Positions 17,689-26,708 of a stretch of DNA of 64,000 bases are shown in pieces. The notes under the pieces were generated by a model, which was given only the letters and a program-made list of their open reading frames with translations, did not search any database and was not told the DNA's origin. Position numbers and translations under genes: made by a program. This DNA is from DAOSWM01 sp035380045 (GTDB taxonomy: Bacteria > Bacteroidota > Bacteroidia > Bacteroidales > Tenuifilaceae): the NCBI GenBank assembly GCA_035380045.1, contig DAOSWM010000002.1, positions 62,001 through 126,000 on the forward strand, written 5' to 3'. How positions within the stretch are numbered: position 1 is the stretch's first letter; every line of letters begins with the position of its first letter.

Positions 17689-20600
17689 CTAGCTATTTGG
17701 CTTTTTGGGTTTCGAACGCCAGCTCGATTCCAACTTCTCGGTGGATTCATCATCTTTGGGATTGAAAATGTTCTGGAATCGGCTCCAAAGTTCATCAAGA
17801 GTGTTGAAATCTTCCCGGTACACAACACCTGCACCGGTTGTGTAGTTCGATTGGTTTCCGCTAAAGATAACATCATCATTCGAGCGGGTAAAGGCTTTAA
17901 GTCGAATTTTACCTGAGGGAACAATCTTTACGTCAATGTTGAAATCGCCTGCAATTGGGCTGCTGGAGTTGGTAGCACCCATGTCAACGTTTCCGTTTAA
18001 AGTTACCCTGTCGTTAAACAGCTGAGTAGAGAGGGCAAGTTCCACTTCGCTGGAGCTAATCTCGTTATTTGGGTCGCCAGGTCGCCAGTTTAGTCCAATA
18101 TCGAAAGCGTTACTCCACTGCGAAAGCCAGTTGCTCAGCTGGTTCGAAAGCAGTTCGCTTGCTGTGTTGGCAAGTCCTTGCTCAAAACCACTGCTTTGTC
18201 CGCTGGCCATGGCACCTCCAGAGTTAAATCCATATTCTGATGCGAAGCTATTGAGTACGAGCAGCGAAAGGAACTGCCGGCTCATTTTTTCTTCGGTATT
18301 TGTAGCATTTTCAACAAGGGCTTTTATTTCGGGTTCCGAGTTGGCTGCGGGGACATCGATGTTAAATTTTATATTAGGCTCCATAAGCTTTCCCGTAAGC
18401 AGAATCTGGCATTCAACGGGTGTCCTTCTTTTGTACTTTTCGTCTGTTTGGTCGGGTGCTAGCTGGCTTAGGGTGGTTCGCAGCGCATAAATAGCCTTTA
18501 TGTCAACCAAGGCATCGGTTACGTCGCCATTCCATGAAATGGAGCTGCCATCACCAATTTTAAACTTCTTATTTATCACACCCTGCAGGGTGAAAAGATA
18601 ATCCCCTTGCTCTATAATGTAGTCGCCAAACATCCTGAAAACATCTTTGTCCGGGTTGATTTCCATTTTCAGGTTTCCGCTTCCATTGGCTCGAATAATA
18701 TCGCCTAACTTCTTGTCGATAATAATTTGTGCCTCGGCATCAGATGTTACTTCAAGGTCGAGGTTCAACGATAGGTTTGTGGTTGGCTTTTCTTCAGGGA
18801 AAAGTTCCTCCTCAATGATGATGATGTTCGGATCGGTACTGGCAAAGTTGAGGAAAGAATGTTCGCTAACGCTGCTTGTAGATGAAAGCGGAAGGAATAT
18901 GGCTGTATGTGGTTCAGTTTTAACCGAAACATTCAGGTTCACATCGGTTGGTGAACCGGTAACTAGAACCAGTCCGGTTGCATAAACTGTTCCGTAAAAG
19001 AGTTCGTTGTCGCGCTCGCTGGTATTCATGAACTGGAAGTTGCTGGGAACCATGTTAAGGTTAAGTTGGATATCCTTGAAGTACCCTGTAGTGATTGCTC
19101 CGTTCAGAATGGCTTGACGATTGTTTACGTCGCTAATTGTTAAGTTGTTGATGAGTATGTCGCTATTTTTTATCTCAATTTTATCCGAAATGCGGTAGTG
19201 AGTTTTTAGAAAATCTACCGTAAGGCCGGCTTCATTTACGGTTATAGTTCCATTTACCGAAGGTTCCTTGGTTGTTCCTGTAACTGAGATATTACCTTGA
19301 ACACTCCCGCTAAGGTTGGAAACGTTTCCTTCTAGCAGCGGGGCAATATGAGCTAACGGGAAACTTTCAATGTTGCCATTGATTCTAAGTTGGCTGGTTT
19401 CGGGGAAAATATCGCCGTCAACATATAGGGTTGTCTTGTTATTAAGAAGGTTTGATGCGTTTATGGAGAGCTTCTTCTCTCTTGCAAACCACTGGCTGCC
19501 AAAGTGAAGTTCACCAAATTCCTGGTTATTGATTAAGAGGTTACTTAGTAGCAGATCGGCGAAGAATAGAGGTTGGTTTAACGTGTTTGTGACCTTTGCT
19601 GTGCCATTTAGCTGCCCGTTTAGGTTATACCCAATGCTTTGAGTGTAAAAGTTAATGTTTGAAAGATCGATATTGTCGAGTTTAACAAGTATTGAATCGT
19701 TTGGGTTGTTTGAAACAATTCCAGTTACTTCTAGTTTTTGTTGGTCGTTATATAGCACCAAATTGTTAATTTTTATTTGTGACGTATCAACCGAAACGCT
19801 CGTTTTTTCAATGTTCCAAATGGTATCGTTCAAAAATATTTCCGAGGGGAAGATGTTCGCTTCTGCAACCCTCTTCTCTGTTGAATCGGTGTGGAAGAAG
19901 GTGCCTAAAATTGATAGTTTCCCCTCGTTTCTTACCTTTTGTCGGTTATCCCAGTTTATGTTAGTCTGAATCTTGCTGTTATATGCATCAAGCGAAACGG
20001 CAATGTTTTTTACCAGTGTGCTTCCAATTGCTACTTGTGGGGTTGTAATACTTGCAAAAAAAGAGGTGTCGCGTGTTTGCCCATCAATGGTAATGTCCTT
20101 TATTTGGTTGCCTCCAAAGAATAGCTCAGGTATCTTTACTTTAAGTGTAAGTGTCTGGAAGTCTGGATTGTAAATTCCGAATACGTTGGTGTTTTCTGCA
20201 ATTCGGAAACTTGGCGAAATAACATCGGTAAATTTTTTGGTTTTTTTAAGCCTTAGCTTAATTATGTAGTCGTTGTATTCCGGATTTTCTACTCCGGTTG
20301 GTTTAATTTCGGGTCTTTGGTTATCGGCGCTAAGGGCTGGAATGTATATGTACATTAGCTGCTGCAGAGAACCAAAAATGTTCGCGTAGTTATACTTCCC
20401 CCGTATTTCGCCATCGGCAAACTCCGATTTAATGGAAACCAGTTTGCTTTTCTCGTTGTTATCTGCAAAGAGGGTTATGTCTGAAGTTTTAATTTCTCCG
20501 TTTTGGTTCTTGTAAAATGAGTTAACAACCTTAATTTCCCCAGAACTGTTATCGAGATTACTTCCTGTAAATTTGGCAGTTAGTAGGAATGATGCTTGCG

Positions 20601-22215
20601 AGATGCTGTCGGCCTTGTTAAGATTAAGCTTAACCAAATCAATTTTTGGGACAAAGGCAGAAAAGTCGAAAACTGGAATTGAATCGGAGAAGTCAACCTT
20701 TCCTAGAAAGTTGAGTTTTACGTTGGGGTCGTCAAGGAAAACAGAACCTACATATGTTTTATTCGTTAGGTCCCCCGTAATCTTTATGTTGGAGTAATCG
20801 TAGTTGTTCGCCTGAATCAACGAGATTGTTGCGTCGGTGTATGCTTCAATCTTTTTGTTGTCATAAAGTTTTCCATCGACCTCAGCTTTTAGACTTGTTT
20901 TTCCTAGCAAGGAATTATTGGTGAGTTTACCGAGGTTTAGGTTTGAGACAGATACTTTACCATTAAAATTAGATGTTTTCTGTGAAGGTTTTAGTGAAAT
21001 ATCCATGGATAGTTTCCCCACAGCAGAGTTAACCATGCCATACGCCACAAAGTCGGATAAAAAGCCAGTAAAGTTTCCTTGGTAGGTAACCCGTTCAAGC
21101 GATTTTAGCTCATCGGGAAGCGTAACTAGCCTTTGGTTTGTTTTTGCATCCCGAATGGTTTCAATGTCATCGATAATTGTGGCGAAATTATTAATGTCGA
21201 CGAAAAGGAATGTTTCTTCAATATTGGGGAGCCCGGTGAGGTTTAGGTTTGCGTTAAGCTGGGTTTGTGATTTAAAAAACAGGTTTAAATCCCTTATCCT
21301 AATATCGTTTACTTTTCCTTTGTAGCTGCAATCTAAAATTATTTTTTCATCAATTTCCCCCAGAGAAGGTGCAATGTAGGAGAGCATTTTTGTGGAAATC
21401 ACCGATTTCCCAAGCGAACCGTTCAGCCTAACCTTGTTCACAAAGTCGCTCATATCGGCCATGCTCTTGAAGTTCATACGGTGGTAGTAAATGTTAAGGT
21501 TGCTTCCCATTCCCCGAAACCGTAGTTTGGTGAAATCCATGTGCGTGTTGCTGAAGCTCAAGTCGGTTCGGAGCTCATCAATAACAAAACCACTGCGGTC
21601 AACCAGCGAGAGGCTGTTAATTGAAACCTCAATAGTATCGCCTCGTATGGCAAAATTGTTGGCTTCAACATTAAAGTTTGTAAAGTTTAAATCCTGGAAA
21701 TTAATCCCAAACTCTTTCTTTTCGGGTTGTAGGTTATGAAACCTGAAGTGAGAATTTGATAGTGATACGCTGCGAACAGCAATAGTGAACGATGTTGAGT
21801 CCTTGGGTTGAAGCGTATCTTTTTTGAATGAGTTTAGTAGCTCAATAATATTTAGGGTTCCGGTGGAGTCAGAGGCAAGGTTAACATACGCATCTTCAAG
21901 GTTAATTCGGTTTAGCCGAATTATTTTAGCCGAATTATTAAATCGAATTAGCGATGCCGAAATGCTTCCTGCCGAAAGGAGGGTGTCGTTTCGAAGGTCG
22001 GCAATAAAAACGTTACGCAGAATAATTTTGTTAAAGGGCCTAAAGTCAACTTTTTCAACGGTTACTTTCGTATTTAACTGCTCCTGAAGAATGGTAATTG
22101 CTTGACCAACAAGCCAGGTTTGTATAAAACTATTCTGAATTGATAGCCAAACTATTGTTGGTAGAGAGAGGATTACAACAATAGTAATGAGCAGTATTTT
22201 CCCCGTTTTTTTGAT
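17689..22215 (-). CDS. TamB-like translocation/assembly module protein, apparent ATC start
   Basis: An inner-membrane-anchored, beta-helical intermembrane protein of the TamB/AsmA family, which links inner and outer membranes for outer-membrane protein or lipid assembly. The C-terminal DUF490/TamB domain is clear (about the last 450 residues, with DIKAIYALRTTL and CQILLTGKLMEPNIKFNIDVP). The frame stays open upstream of the first TTG (21561) for 218 more codons and encodes an N-terminal transmembrane anchor (KKTGKILLITIVVILSLPTIVW). In that frame a TAG at 22227-22225 is followed by no ATG, GTG or TTG before the anchor. The best start is ATC at 22215, seven bases after a strong GGGAGG, giving 1508 residues, a normal TamB length. 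It is divergent from tsaD. Confidence 0.85.
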   Translation of the reverse strand: MKKTGKILLITIVVILSLPTIVWLSIQNSFIQTWLVGQAITILQEQLNTKVTVEKVDFRPFNKIILRNVFIADLRNDTLLSAGSISASLIRFNNSAKIIRLNRINLEDAYVNLASDSTGTLNIIELLNSFKKDTLQPKDSTSFTIAVRSVSLSNSHFRFHNLQPEKKEFGINFQDLNFTNFNVEANNFAIRGDTIEVSINSLSLVDRSGFVIDELRTDLSFSNTHMDFTKLRFRGMGSNLNIYYHRMNFKSMADMSDFVNKVRLNGSLGKSVISTKMLSYIAPSLGEIDEKIILDCSYKGKVNDIRIRDLNLFFKSQTQLNANLNLTGLPNIEETFLFVDINNFATIIDDIETIRDAKTNQRLVTLPDELKSLERVTYQGNFTGFLSDFVAYGMVNSAVGKLSMDISLKPSQKTSNFNGKVSVSNLNLGKLTNNSLLGKTSLKAEVDGKLYDNKKIEAYTDATISLIQANNYDYSNIKITGDLTNKTYVGSVFLDDPNVKLNFLGKVDFSDSIPVFDFSAFVPKIDLVKLNLNKADSISQASFLLTAKFTGSNLDNSSGEIKVVNSFYKNQNGEIKTSDITLFADNNEKSKLVSIKSEFADGEIRGKYNYANIFGSLQQLMYIYIPALSADNQRPEIKPTGVENPEYNDYIIKLRLKKTKKFTDVISPSFRIAENTNVFGIYNPDFQTLTLKVKIPELFFGGNQIKDITIDGQTRDTSFFASITTPQVAIGSTLVKNIAVSLDAYNSKIQTNINWDNRQKVRNEGKLSILGTFFHTDSTEKRVAEANIFPSEIFLNDTIWNIEKTSVSVDTSQIKINNLVLYNDQQKLEVTGIVSNNPNDSILVKLDNIDLSNINFYTQSIGYNLNGQLNGTAKVTNTLNQPLFFADLLLSNLLINNQEFGELHFGSQWFAREKKLSINASNLLNNKTTLYVDGDIFPETSQLRINGNIESFPLAHIAPLLEGNVSNLSGSVQGNISVTGTTKEPSVNGTITVNEAGLTVDFLKTHYRISDKIEIKNSDILINNLTISDVNNRQAILNGAITTGYFKDIQLNLNMVPSNFQFMNTSERDNELFYGTVYATGLVLVTGSPTDVNLNVSVKTEPHTAIFLPLSSTSSVSEHSFLNFASTDPNIIIIEEELFPEEKPTTNLSLNLDLEVTSDAEAQIIIDKKLGDIIRANGSGNLKMEINPDKDVFRMFGDYIIEQGDYLFTLQGVINKKFKIGDGSSISWNGDVTDALVDIKAIYALRTTLSQLAPDQTDEKYKRRTPVECQILLTGKLMEPNIKFNIDVPAANSEPEIKALVENATNTEEKMSRQFLSLLVLNSFASEYGFNSGGAMASGQSSGFEQGLANTASELLSNQLSNWLSQWSNAFDIGLNWRPGDPNNEISSSEVELALSTQLFNDRVTLNGNVDMGATNSSSPIAGDFNIDVKIVPSGKIRLKAFTRSNDDVIFSGNQSNYTTGAGVVYREDFNTLDELWSRFQNIFNPKDDESTEKLESSWRSKPKKPNS

Positions 22216-22221
22216 AACTTT

Positions 22222-22227
22222 GCCTCC
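22222..22227 (-). promoter_or_regulatory. Strong Shine-Dalgarno deciding the tamB start
   Basis: On the minus strand GGGAGG lies seven bases before the ATC codon at 22215. Such a strong site is uncommon in Bacteroidota and marks this ATC as the initiation point (or as a mutated/miscalled ATG). Confidence 0.6.
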
Positions 22228-22372
22228 CTAATTTATTTTATTCTTGCTACCATGTTAAGCATAAAGTATGCCAAATTGAAGAAACGCCCGAATTTAGTAA
22301 AAAGCATGACAAAATTTGGTAGTTTTTTATACGGAATTGAATACATTTTGTTAAATATATAGATATTTGTAT

Positions 22373-23389
22373 ATGAGCGTAGTAATTCTTGGGATAGAAT
22401 CTTCGTGCGATGACACATCGGCTGCGGTTATTCGTGATACTCGGTTACTTTCGAATTTAATTAGCAGTCAGAAAGTTCATGAGGAGTACGGGGGCGTTGT
22501 GCCCGAGTTGGCTTCACGAGCTCATCAGGCAAATATTATTCCTGTTGTCGATACCGCTATAAAGCAGGCTGGAATTGGGATAAACGATGTTAGCGCCATT
22601 GCCTTTACTCGTGGACCCGGGTTGCTGGGTTCTCTCCTTGTGGGAACCTCTTTCGCAAAAGGTTTTGCGCTGGCTCGCAATATTCCAATGGTTGATGTAA
22701 ATCATCTGCACGGTCATGTGCTGGCTCACTTCATAAAAACTGAAACTGTTGATAAACATCCACAATTCCCCTTTTTGTGTCTTCTCGTTTCGGGAGGTCA
22801 CACGCAGCTTGTTGTGGTAAAGGATTACCTGGATATGAAGATAGTGGGAAGCACGATTGACGATGCTGCTGGCGAGGCGTTTGATAAATGTGCAAAGGTA
22901 ATGGACTTACCTTACCCAGGTGGTCCCGTGGTTGATAAGTTAGCATCCAAGGGAAATCCGTTGGCATATTCTTTTGCGAAACCTTTACCACAAGGTCTCG
23001 ATTTTAGCTTTAGCGGACTGAAAACTTCATTTTTATACTTCCTGCGCGACCAACTTAAAGAAAATAAGAGCTTTATTGAGCAAAACAAGGAAGATTTGTG
23101 TGCTTCGCTCCAACACACAATTATTAGCATTCTTATTGATAAACTTGTTGCTGCCGCAGAGCTTACAGGAATTAAAGAGGTTGCTTTGGCAGGAGGGGTA
23201 TCAGCAAATTCTGGGTTAAGAAAGGCGGTTACCGATGCGGGGAAAAGGTTCGGATGGAATGTTTTTATCCCCGAGTTTAAATTTACTACTGATAACGCTG
23301 CAATGATTGCTATTGCCGGTTACTATAAGTTTTTAGAAGGAAGTTTTGCTTCGCAGGATATTGCTCCCTTGGCAAGAATGCCTTTCTAA
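22373..23389 (+). CDS. tsaD: tRNA N6-adenosine threonylcarbamoyltransferase TsaD
   Basis: TsaD transfers the threonylcarbamoyl group from TC-AMP to A37 of ANN-decoding tRNAs (t6A modification), together with TsaB and TsaE. The start is ATG 22373 (MSVVILGIESSCDDTSAAV); an in-frame TTG two codons upstream is less likely. Visible motifs are the ASKHA fold N-terminus, metal-binding HLHGHVLAH, GPGLLGSLLVG, SGGHTQLV, DDAAGEAFDK, ALAGGVSANSGLR and TDNAAMIA. At 338 residues it has the standard length. Its last four bases overlap the 3' end of the opposite-strand kinase gene; it is divergent from tamB. Confidence 0.97.
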   Translation: MSVVILGIESSCDDTSAAVIRDTRLLSNLISSQKVHEEYGGVVPELASRAHQANIIPVVDTAIKQAGIGINDVSAIAFTRGPGLLGSLLVGTSFAKGFALARNIPMVDVNHLHGHVLAHFIKTETVDKHPQFPFLCLLVSGGHTQLVVVKDYLDMKIVGSTIDDAAGEAFDKCAKVMDLPYPGGPVVDKLASKGNPLAYSFAKPLPQGLDFSFSGLKTSFLYFLRDQLKENKSFIEQNKEDLCASLQHTIISILIDKLVAAAELTGIKEVALAGGVSANSGLRKAVTDAGKRFGWNVFIPEFKFTTDNAAMIAIAGYYKFLEGSFASQDIAPLARMPF

Positions 23390-25695
23390 CTACTGCTGGC
23401 CTTTTCTCGAATATGATAGTTGATATGCTCTGCTAGGTTCAAGTTTACTGATGGGAACTGGATAAAGCTGCTAAAACCAAAATTAGTGTAAATATTTTTA
23501 TCCATTAAATTATGCGTTGCATATGCAATGCTTGGAATTCCTTTTGGGTTTTGAACTAGTTTTTGGATTGAGAGGTCCTTTAGCAGCTTTTCGTCCTCCA
23601 TGCTAATAAGTAGTATGTCAATTTCTTTGTAGTTATAAACAATTTCAGCTGCTTCGTCGAGCGAATCAGTGTATAGCAGATTGTGTCCGGAGTTTTTAAG
23701 ATGAATTCGAATATAGTTATAGTCGTTTATTCGGTTATCGAATACAAGAATGTTGTTGGTTCTATCTGGTTGTGGTTTGATGGTGGTATCACCATCGCTG
23801 GTTGTATGTTCGATGTATGTACATGGTATGCTAACAAAAAATTTGCTTCCAGAGGATTCGTTTTTCATAGTAACGTTACTTTCAACCCAAATATTCCCTC
23901 GCATTTGGTGCACTAAACTTTTACAAACCCATAATCCAAGACCAATACAACTTGAGTTATGATGTGTGGAGGAGTCAAAAAAATCGTTTATTTTTTTTAC
24001 TGTATCGGCTTTAATTCCTATGCCGCTATCTTTCACCCATAAAAGCAGGGAGGTTGGTGAGTTTACTTCGAATCCAAGCTCAATAGCGCCTACTTCTGTA
24101 AATTTTAGGGAGTTCTCAACTAGCTTGGTTATTACTTGTTGAAGTTTAGGTAGGTTCAAAACTACAAGTTGTTTATTATCTGTGTTATTGCTGTAATGTG
24201 TGGTAAAACTAACCTGGCTTGAATATTTATGCTCTACTCTATATTTACTTATTAAACTTTCAAAGATACTTTCTATACTAACTGCGCAATACTGTGCTTC
24301 TCCACTTTTCTCTTTCACCTCGGTGATGGCAATTATATCGTTAGTGAAAGCCGATACAATTTGACTATTCGAAACGATTCGGGAGCAGATGGCTTTTCTT
24401 TTTTCGCTGGAAATGTTAGGTTTGCTCAGCTGCTCACTTAGGTGTGTGATTGTATTTGCAGGAGTACGCAGCTCATTAACAATTTTTCGTATAAAGAAGA
24501 ACCTGTTCTTCTCAAGCTCAGCAGTTTGCTCCTTGCTTTTTATTAGTTCGAGATTAATCCTGTTTATTTCAGAATACTGTTCTTCCAACCTGCCAACAAG
24601 CGTTTTATAGTTACTTGTTTTTTTATCGAGTGATAGGTTAAACCATTTGTGTAATAAAAAAAGGATTAATATAAGTAGCAGAATGCTTGCAAGGGTAATA
24701 ACCACCACTTTAATCCATAAGTACTTGTTAGAAACATTTGGCGAGTATATGAATGGTTCAATATCAGGCAAATTTGTTGCTATGTTTTGTTGAAAAAGAT
24801 ACTCCCCAATTTTTTGCCAACGCCATTTGTTTATATGTCCAATCTCAATGAAATCGGGGCTAATTAGTTTTCTTATTTCACTTGCTTCGTACAGAAGATG
24901 ATCCATCGTTTTTGATGGGTTGTACTTCTGGATGATAAGTTTTGAAATTTCTTCCGGATTTGCCAGGGCGTATTCCCACCCTTTAATTGATGCCTGTTGA
25001 AACTTGAGAACTTTTTCAGGATTTCGTTTTATTTTATTTTGGCTGGTGAACAAACAGTCAGAGTAAAAATCGATGCCGTAGCTGGTTGGTTTAATTAAAC
25101 GGTATGGAATCCCGAACTTTTCCATAAAGTAGGGTTCATTGCTTATGTAGGCTCCAAGGCCGTCAACTTTGTCAGTTAACAAGTCGTTAACTGAGAAATT
25201 ATGGGGTACAAGTTCAATTTGCGAAGGGTTAACCCCTTCGCTGTATAGCATAGTGAGAATTTCAAGGGCATATAAATTCTCACCAACCATTAGTTTTTTG
25301 CCAACCAAATCATGGGGGGTTAATATATCTGAGGAAGCTTTAACCATAAGTACCGATGGTGAATGCTGATATATACAGGCTATCACCGAAATTGGAGCCC
25401 CCTCAATAAAAGAAACAAGGAGCTCAGCATCACCTATGGCGTAATCGGCGTTGCCATTAAGTATTTCATTTAGGACTAGCAGGGAGGTGTCCGCTTCCTT
25501 GATAATTACGTTAAAGCCAGCATCGGAGTAGTATCCTTTTTCAATAGCAGCATAATAGCCGGCAAACTGAAATTGATGTTTCCACGAAAGCTGTAGAACA
25601 ACCCTTTCATTAGCAAATGTTTTACAGCAAATGGTTGCAACAAAAGCTATGGTGATAAAAAAAATAGATGAATATTTTGTGAAAAGTTTAATCAT
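23386..25695 (-). CDS. NMT1/THI5-like substrate-binding domain fused to a degenerate histidine kinase and pseudo-receiver
   Basis: A 769-residue membrane signalling fusion. I use ATG 25695, which follows AAAGGGG and begins a good signal peptide (MIKLFTKYSSIFFITIAFVA); an upstream start at 25764 would bury it. Residues about 30-310 form an NMT1-like periplasmic binding domain (VVLQLSWKHQFQFAGYYAAIEKGYY). A transmembrane helix lies at about 325-345, then a short coiled coil, a HisKA-like segment, and a HATPase_c domain with intact N-box (ENSLKFT), DSGIGI and GLGLWVCK. The phospho-acceptor His is replaced by Asn (VNELRTP, residue about 407). The C-terminal receiver-like domain has Ser (about 698) where the Asp should be. 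It may therefore bind ATP and sense a ligand without orthodox phosphotransfer. Divergent from yaaA. Confidence 0.82.
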   Translation of the reverse strand: MIKLFTKYSSIFFITIAFVATICCKTFANERVVLQLSWKHQFQFAGYYAAIEKGYYSDAGFNVIIKEADTSLLVLNEILNGNADYAIGDAELLVSFIEGAPISVIACIYQHSPSVLMVKASSDILTPHDLVGKKLMVGENLYALEILTMLYSEGVNPSQIELVPHNFSVNDLLTDKVDGLGAYISNEPYFMEKFGIPYRLIKPTSYGIDFYSDCLFTSQNKIKRNPEKVLKFQQASIKGWEYALANPEEISKLIIQKYNPSKTMDHLLYEASEIRKLISPDFIEIGHINKWRWQKIGEYLFQQNIATNLPDIEPFIYSPNVSNKYLWIKVVVITLASILLLILILFLLHKWFNLSLDKKTSNYKTLVGRLEEQYSEINRINLELIKSKEQTAELEKNRFFFIRKIVNELRTPANTITHLSEQLSKPNISSEKRKAICSRIVSNSQIVSAFTNDIIAITEVKEKSGEAQYCAVSIESIFESLISKYRVEHKYSSQVSFTTHYSNNTDNKQLVVLNLPKLQQVITKLVENSLKFTEVGAIELGFEVNSPTSLLLWVKDSGIGIKADTVKKINDFFDSSTHHNSSCIGLGLWVCKSLVHQMRGNIWVESNVTMKNESSGSKFFVSIPCTYIEHTTSDGDTTIKPQPDRTNNILVFDNRINDYNYIRIHLKNSGHNLLYTDSLDEAAEIVYNYKEIDILLISMEDEKLLKDLSIQKLVQNPKGIPSIAYATHNLMDKNIYTNFGFSSFIQFPSVNLNLAEHINYHIREKASSS

Positions 25696-25784
25696 GGTAT
25701 AGCTACCCCTTTTGTAGATTTGTTCGTATATTTCAGGTGCTTTGTATGTAGAAAACATTTTCATTTATGGTGGGTTACTATACC
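25696..25784. repeat. Imperfect 13-bp inverted repeat in the kinase/yaaA intergenic region
   Basis: GGTATAGCTACCC (25696-25708) and GGGTTACTATACC (25772-25784) pair at 11 of 13 positions across 63 bases. The left arm touches the kinase start codon. It could be a regulatory site pair for the divergent genes or a chance hairpin. Confidence 0.4.
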
Positions 25785-25818
25785 AGAAATAAATTTACGA
25801 ATAAAAACTGATTAAACA

Positions 25819-26583
25819 ATGATTACAATAATTTCACCATCTAAAACTCTTGGGAAAATTAAAAATAATAATACACCTGAAGTTTCAATCCCCAAATTTA
25901 TAAGCAACTCAGAGAAATTGATTGATGTGTTGCGCAATTTTACTGTCAAAGAATTAAAAGAACTATTCTTGGTAAGTGAAAGTATTGCTACGTTAAATTT
26001 TAGAAGGTTCAAGGAGTGGCATGTACCATTTCACGAAAATAACAGTACCCCTTCAATTCTTACTTTTAAGGGAGATGTTTACGGGGGGCTTAATGCGGCA
26101 GAATTTAGCCGTTCCGATTTTGAGTTTGCCCAACAACATCTTCGGATTCTTTCGGGGCTTTACGGTATCCTTAGGCCGTTGGATCTGATTCAACCCTACC
26201 GACTTGAAATGGGAACTAATATTGAAGTAGAAAGCAGGAAGAACCTTTACGAATTCTGGTCACAAATTGTTACTAATAATTTGAATGACGAACTCAGTAA
26301 TTCGAAGAATCAAGTTCTACTAAACCTAGCTTCACAGGAATACTACAAAGTTATTAACTCAAAAAAAATTAATGGAACAATCATAACACCTGTTTTTAAG
26401 GAGCAGAAAGGGCCGGATTTTAAGGTTGTTGCGATTTATGCCAAGCGCGCGCGTGGGTTAATGTCGAAGTTTATTGTTCAGAATCGGATTGAAGATGTTG
26501 AGAAGTTGAAACTTTTCGATTGGGAGGGGTACTACTTTCGAACCGATTTATCTACCAAAACCAACCTAGTTTTTGTTCGGTGA
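25819..26583 (+). CDS. yaaA: YaaA-family peroxide stress protein
   Basis: A 254-residue cytoplasmic protein of the YaaA (UPF0246) family. In E. coli YaaA is induced by OxyR and limits intracellular unincorporated iron during hydrogen peroxide stress; the fold binds DNA. The conserved start ISPSKTL, the central FKGDVYGGLNA, LSGLYGILRPLDLIQPYRLEMGT and the C-terminal FKVVAIYAKRARGLM are visible and the length is normal. Together with rubrerythrin it suggests peroxide defence. It is followed by a hairpin at 26597-26621. Confidence 0.93.
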   Translation: MITIISPSKTLGKIKNNNTPEVSIPKFISNSEKLIDVLRNFTVKELKELFLVSESIATLNFRRFKEWHVPFHENNSTPSILTFKGDVYGGLNAAEFSRSDFEFAQQHLRILSGLYGILRPLDLIQPYRLEMGTNIEVESRKNLYEFWSQIVTNNLNDELSNSKNQVLLNLASQEYYKVINSKKINGTIITPVFKEQKGPDFKVVAIYAKRARGLMSKFIVQNRIEDVEKLKLFDWEGYYFRTDLSTKTNLVFVR

Positions 26584-26596
26584 TTCATATCCTACA

Positions 26597-26621
26597 TTTA
26601 GGTTTTGTTACAAAACCTAAA
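26597..26621 (+). terminator. Terminator-like hairpin after yaaA
   Basis: TTTAGGTTTTG and CAAAACCTAAA form a perfect 11-bp stem with loop TTA, 14 bases after the yaaA stop. There is no following T run, so termination is only probable. Confidence 0.55.
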
Positions 26622-26708
26622 ATAATGAGAGCAGCAAGCTGTTAATTTCTATTTTTTAGTTACTTTAGGCATAATTATTTATCTATTCATAATATTAGCC
26701 AGCTTACA

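Noticed and set aside
15577..17924. Many long plus-strand frames opposite tonB, exbD, exbB and tamB
   Set aside because: They are antisense shadows of strongly supported minus-strand genes, with biased composition that mirrors the Pro/Lys-rich TonB linker.
21561..21561. TTG at 21561 as the tamB start
   Set aside because: It would remove the transmembrane anchor and 218 codons of continuous, family-like coding sequence upstream.
22233..22418. 61-codon minus-strand frame between tamB and tsaD, a possible small protein
   Set aside because: It overlaps the tsaD start, has no family pattern and no upstream ribosome site; it lies where the divergent control region must be.
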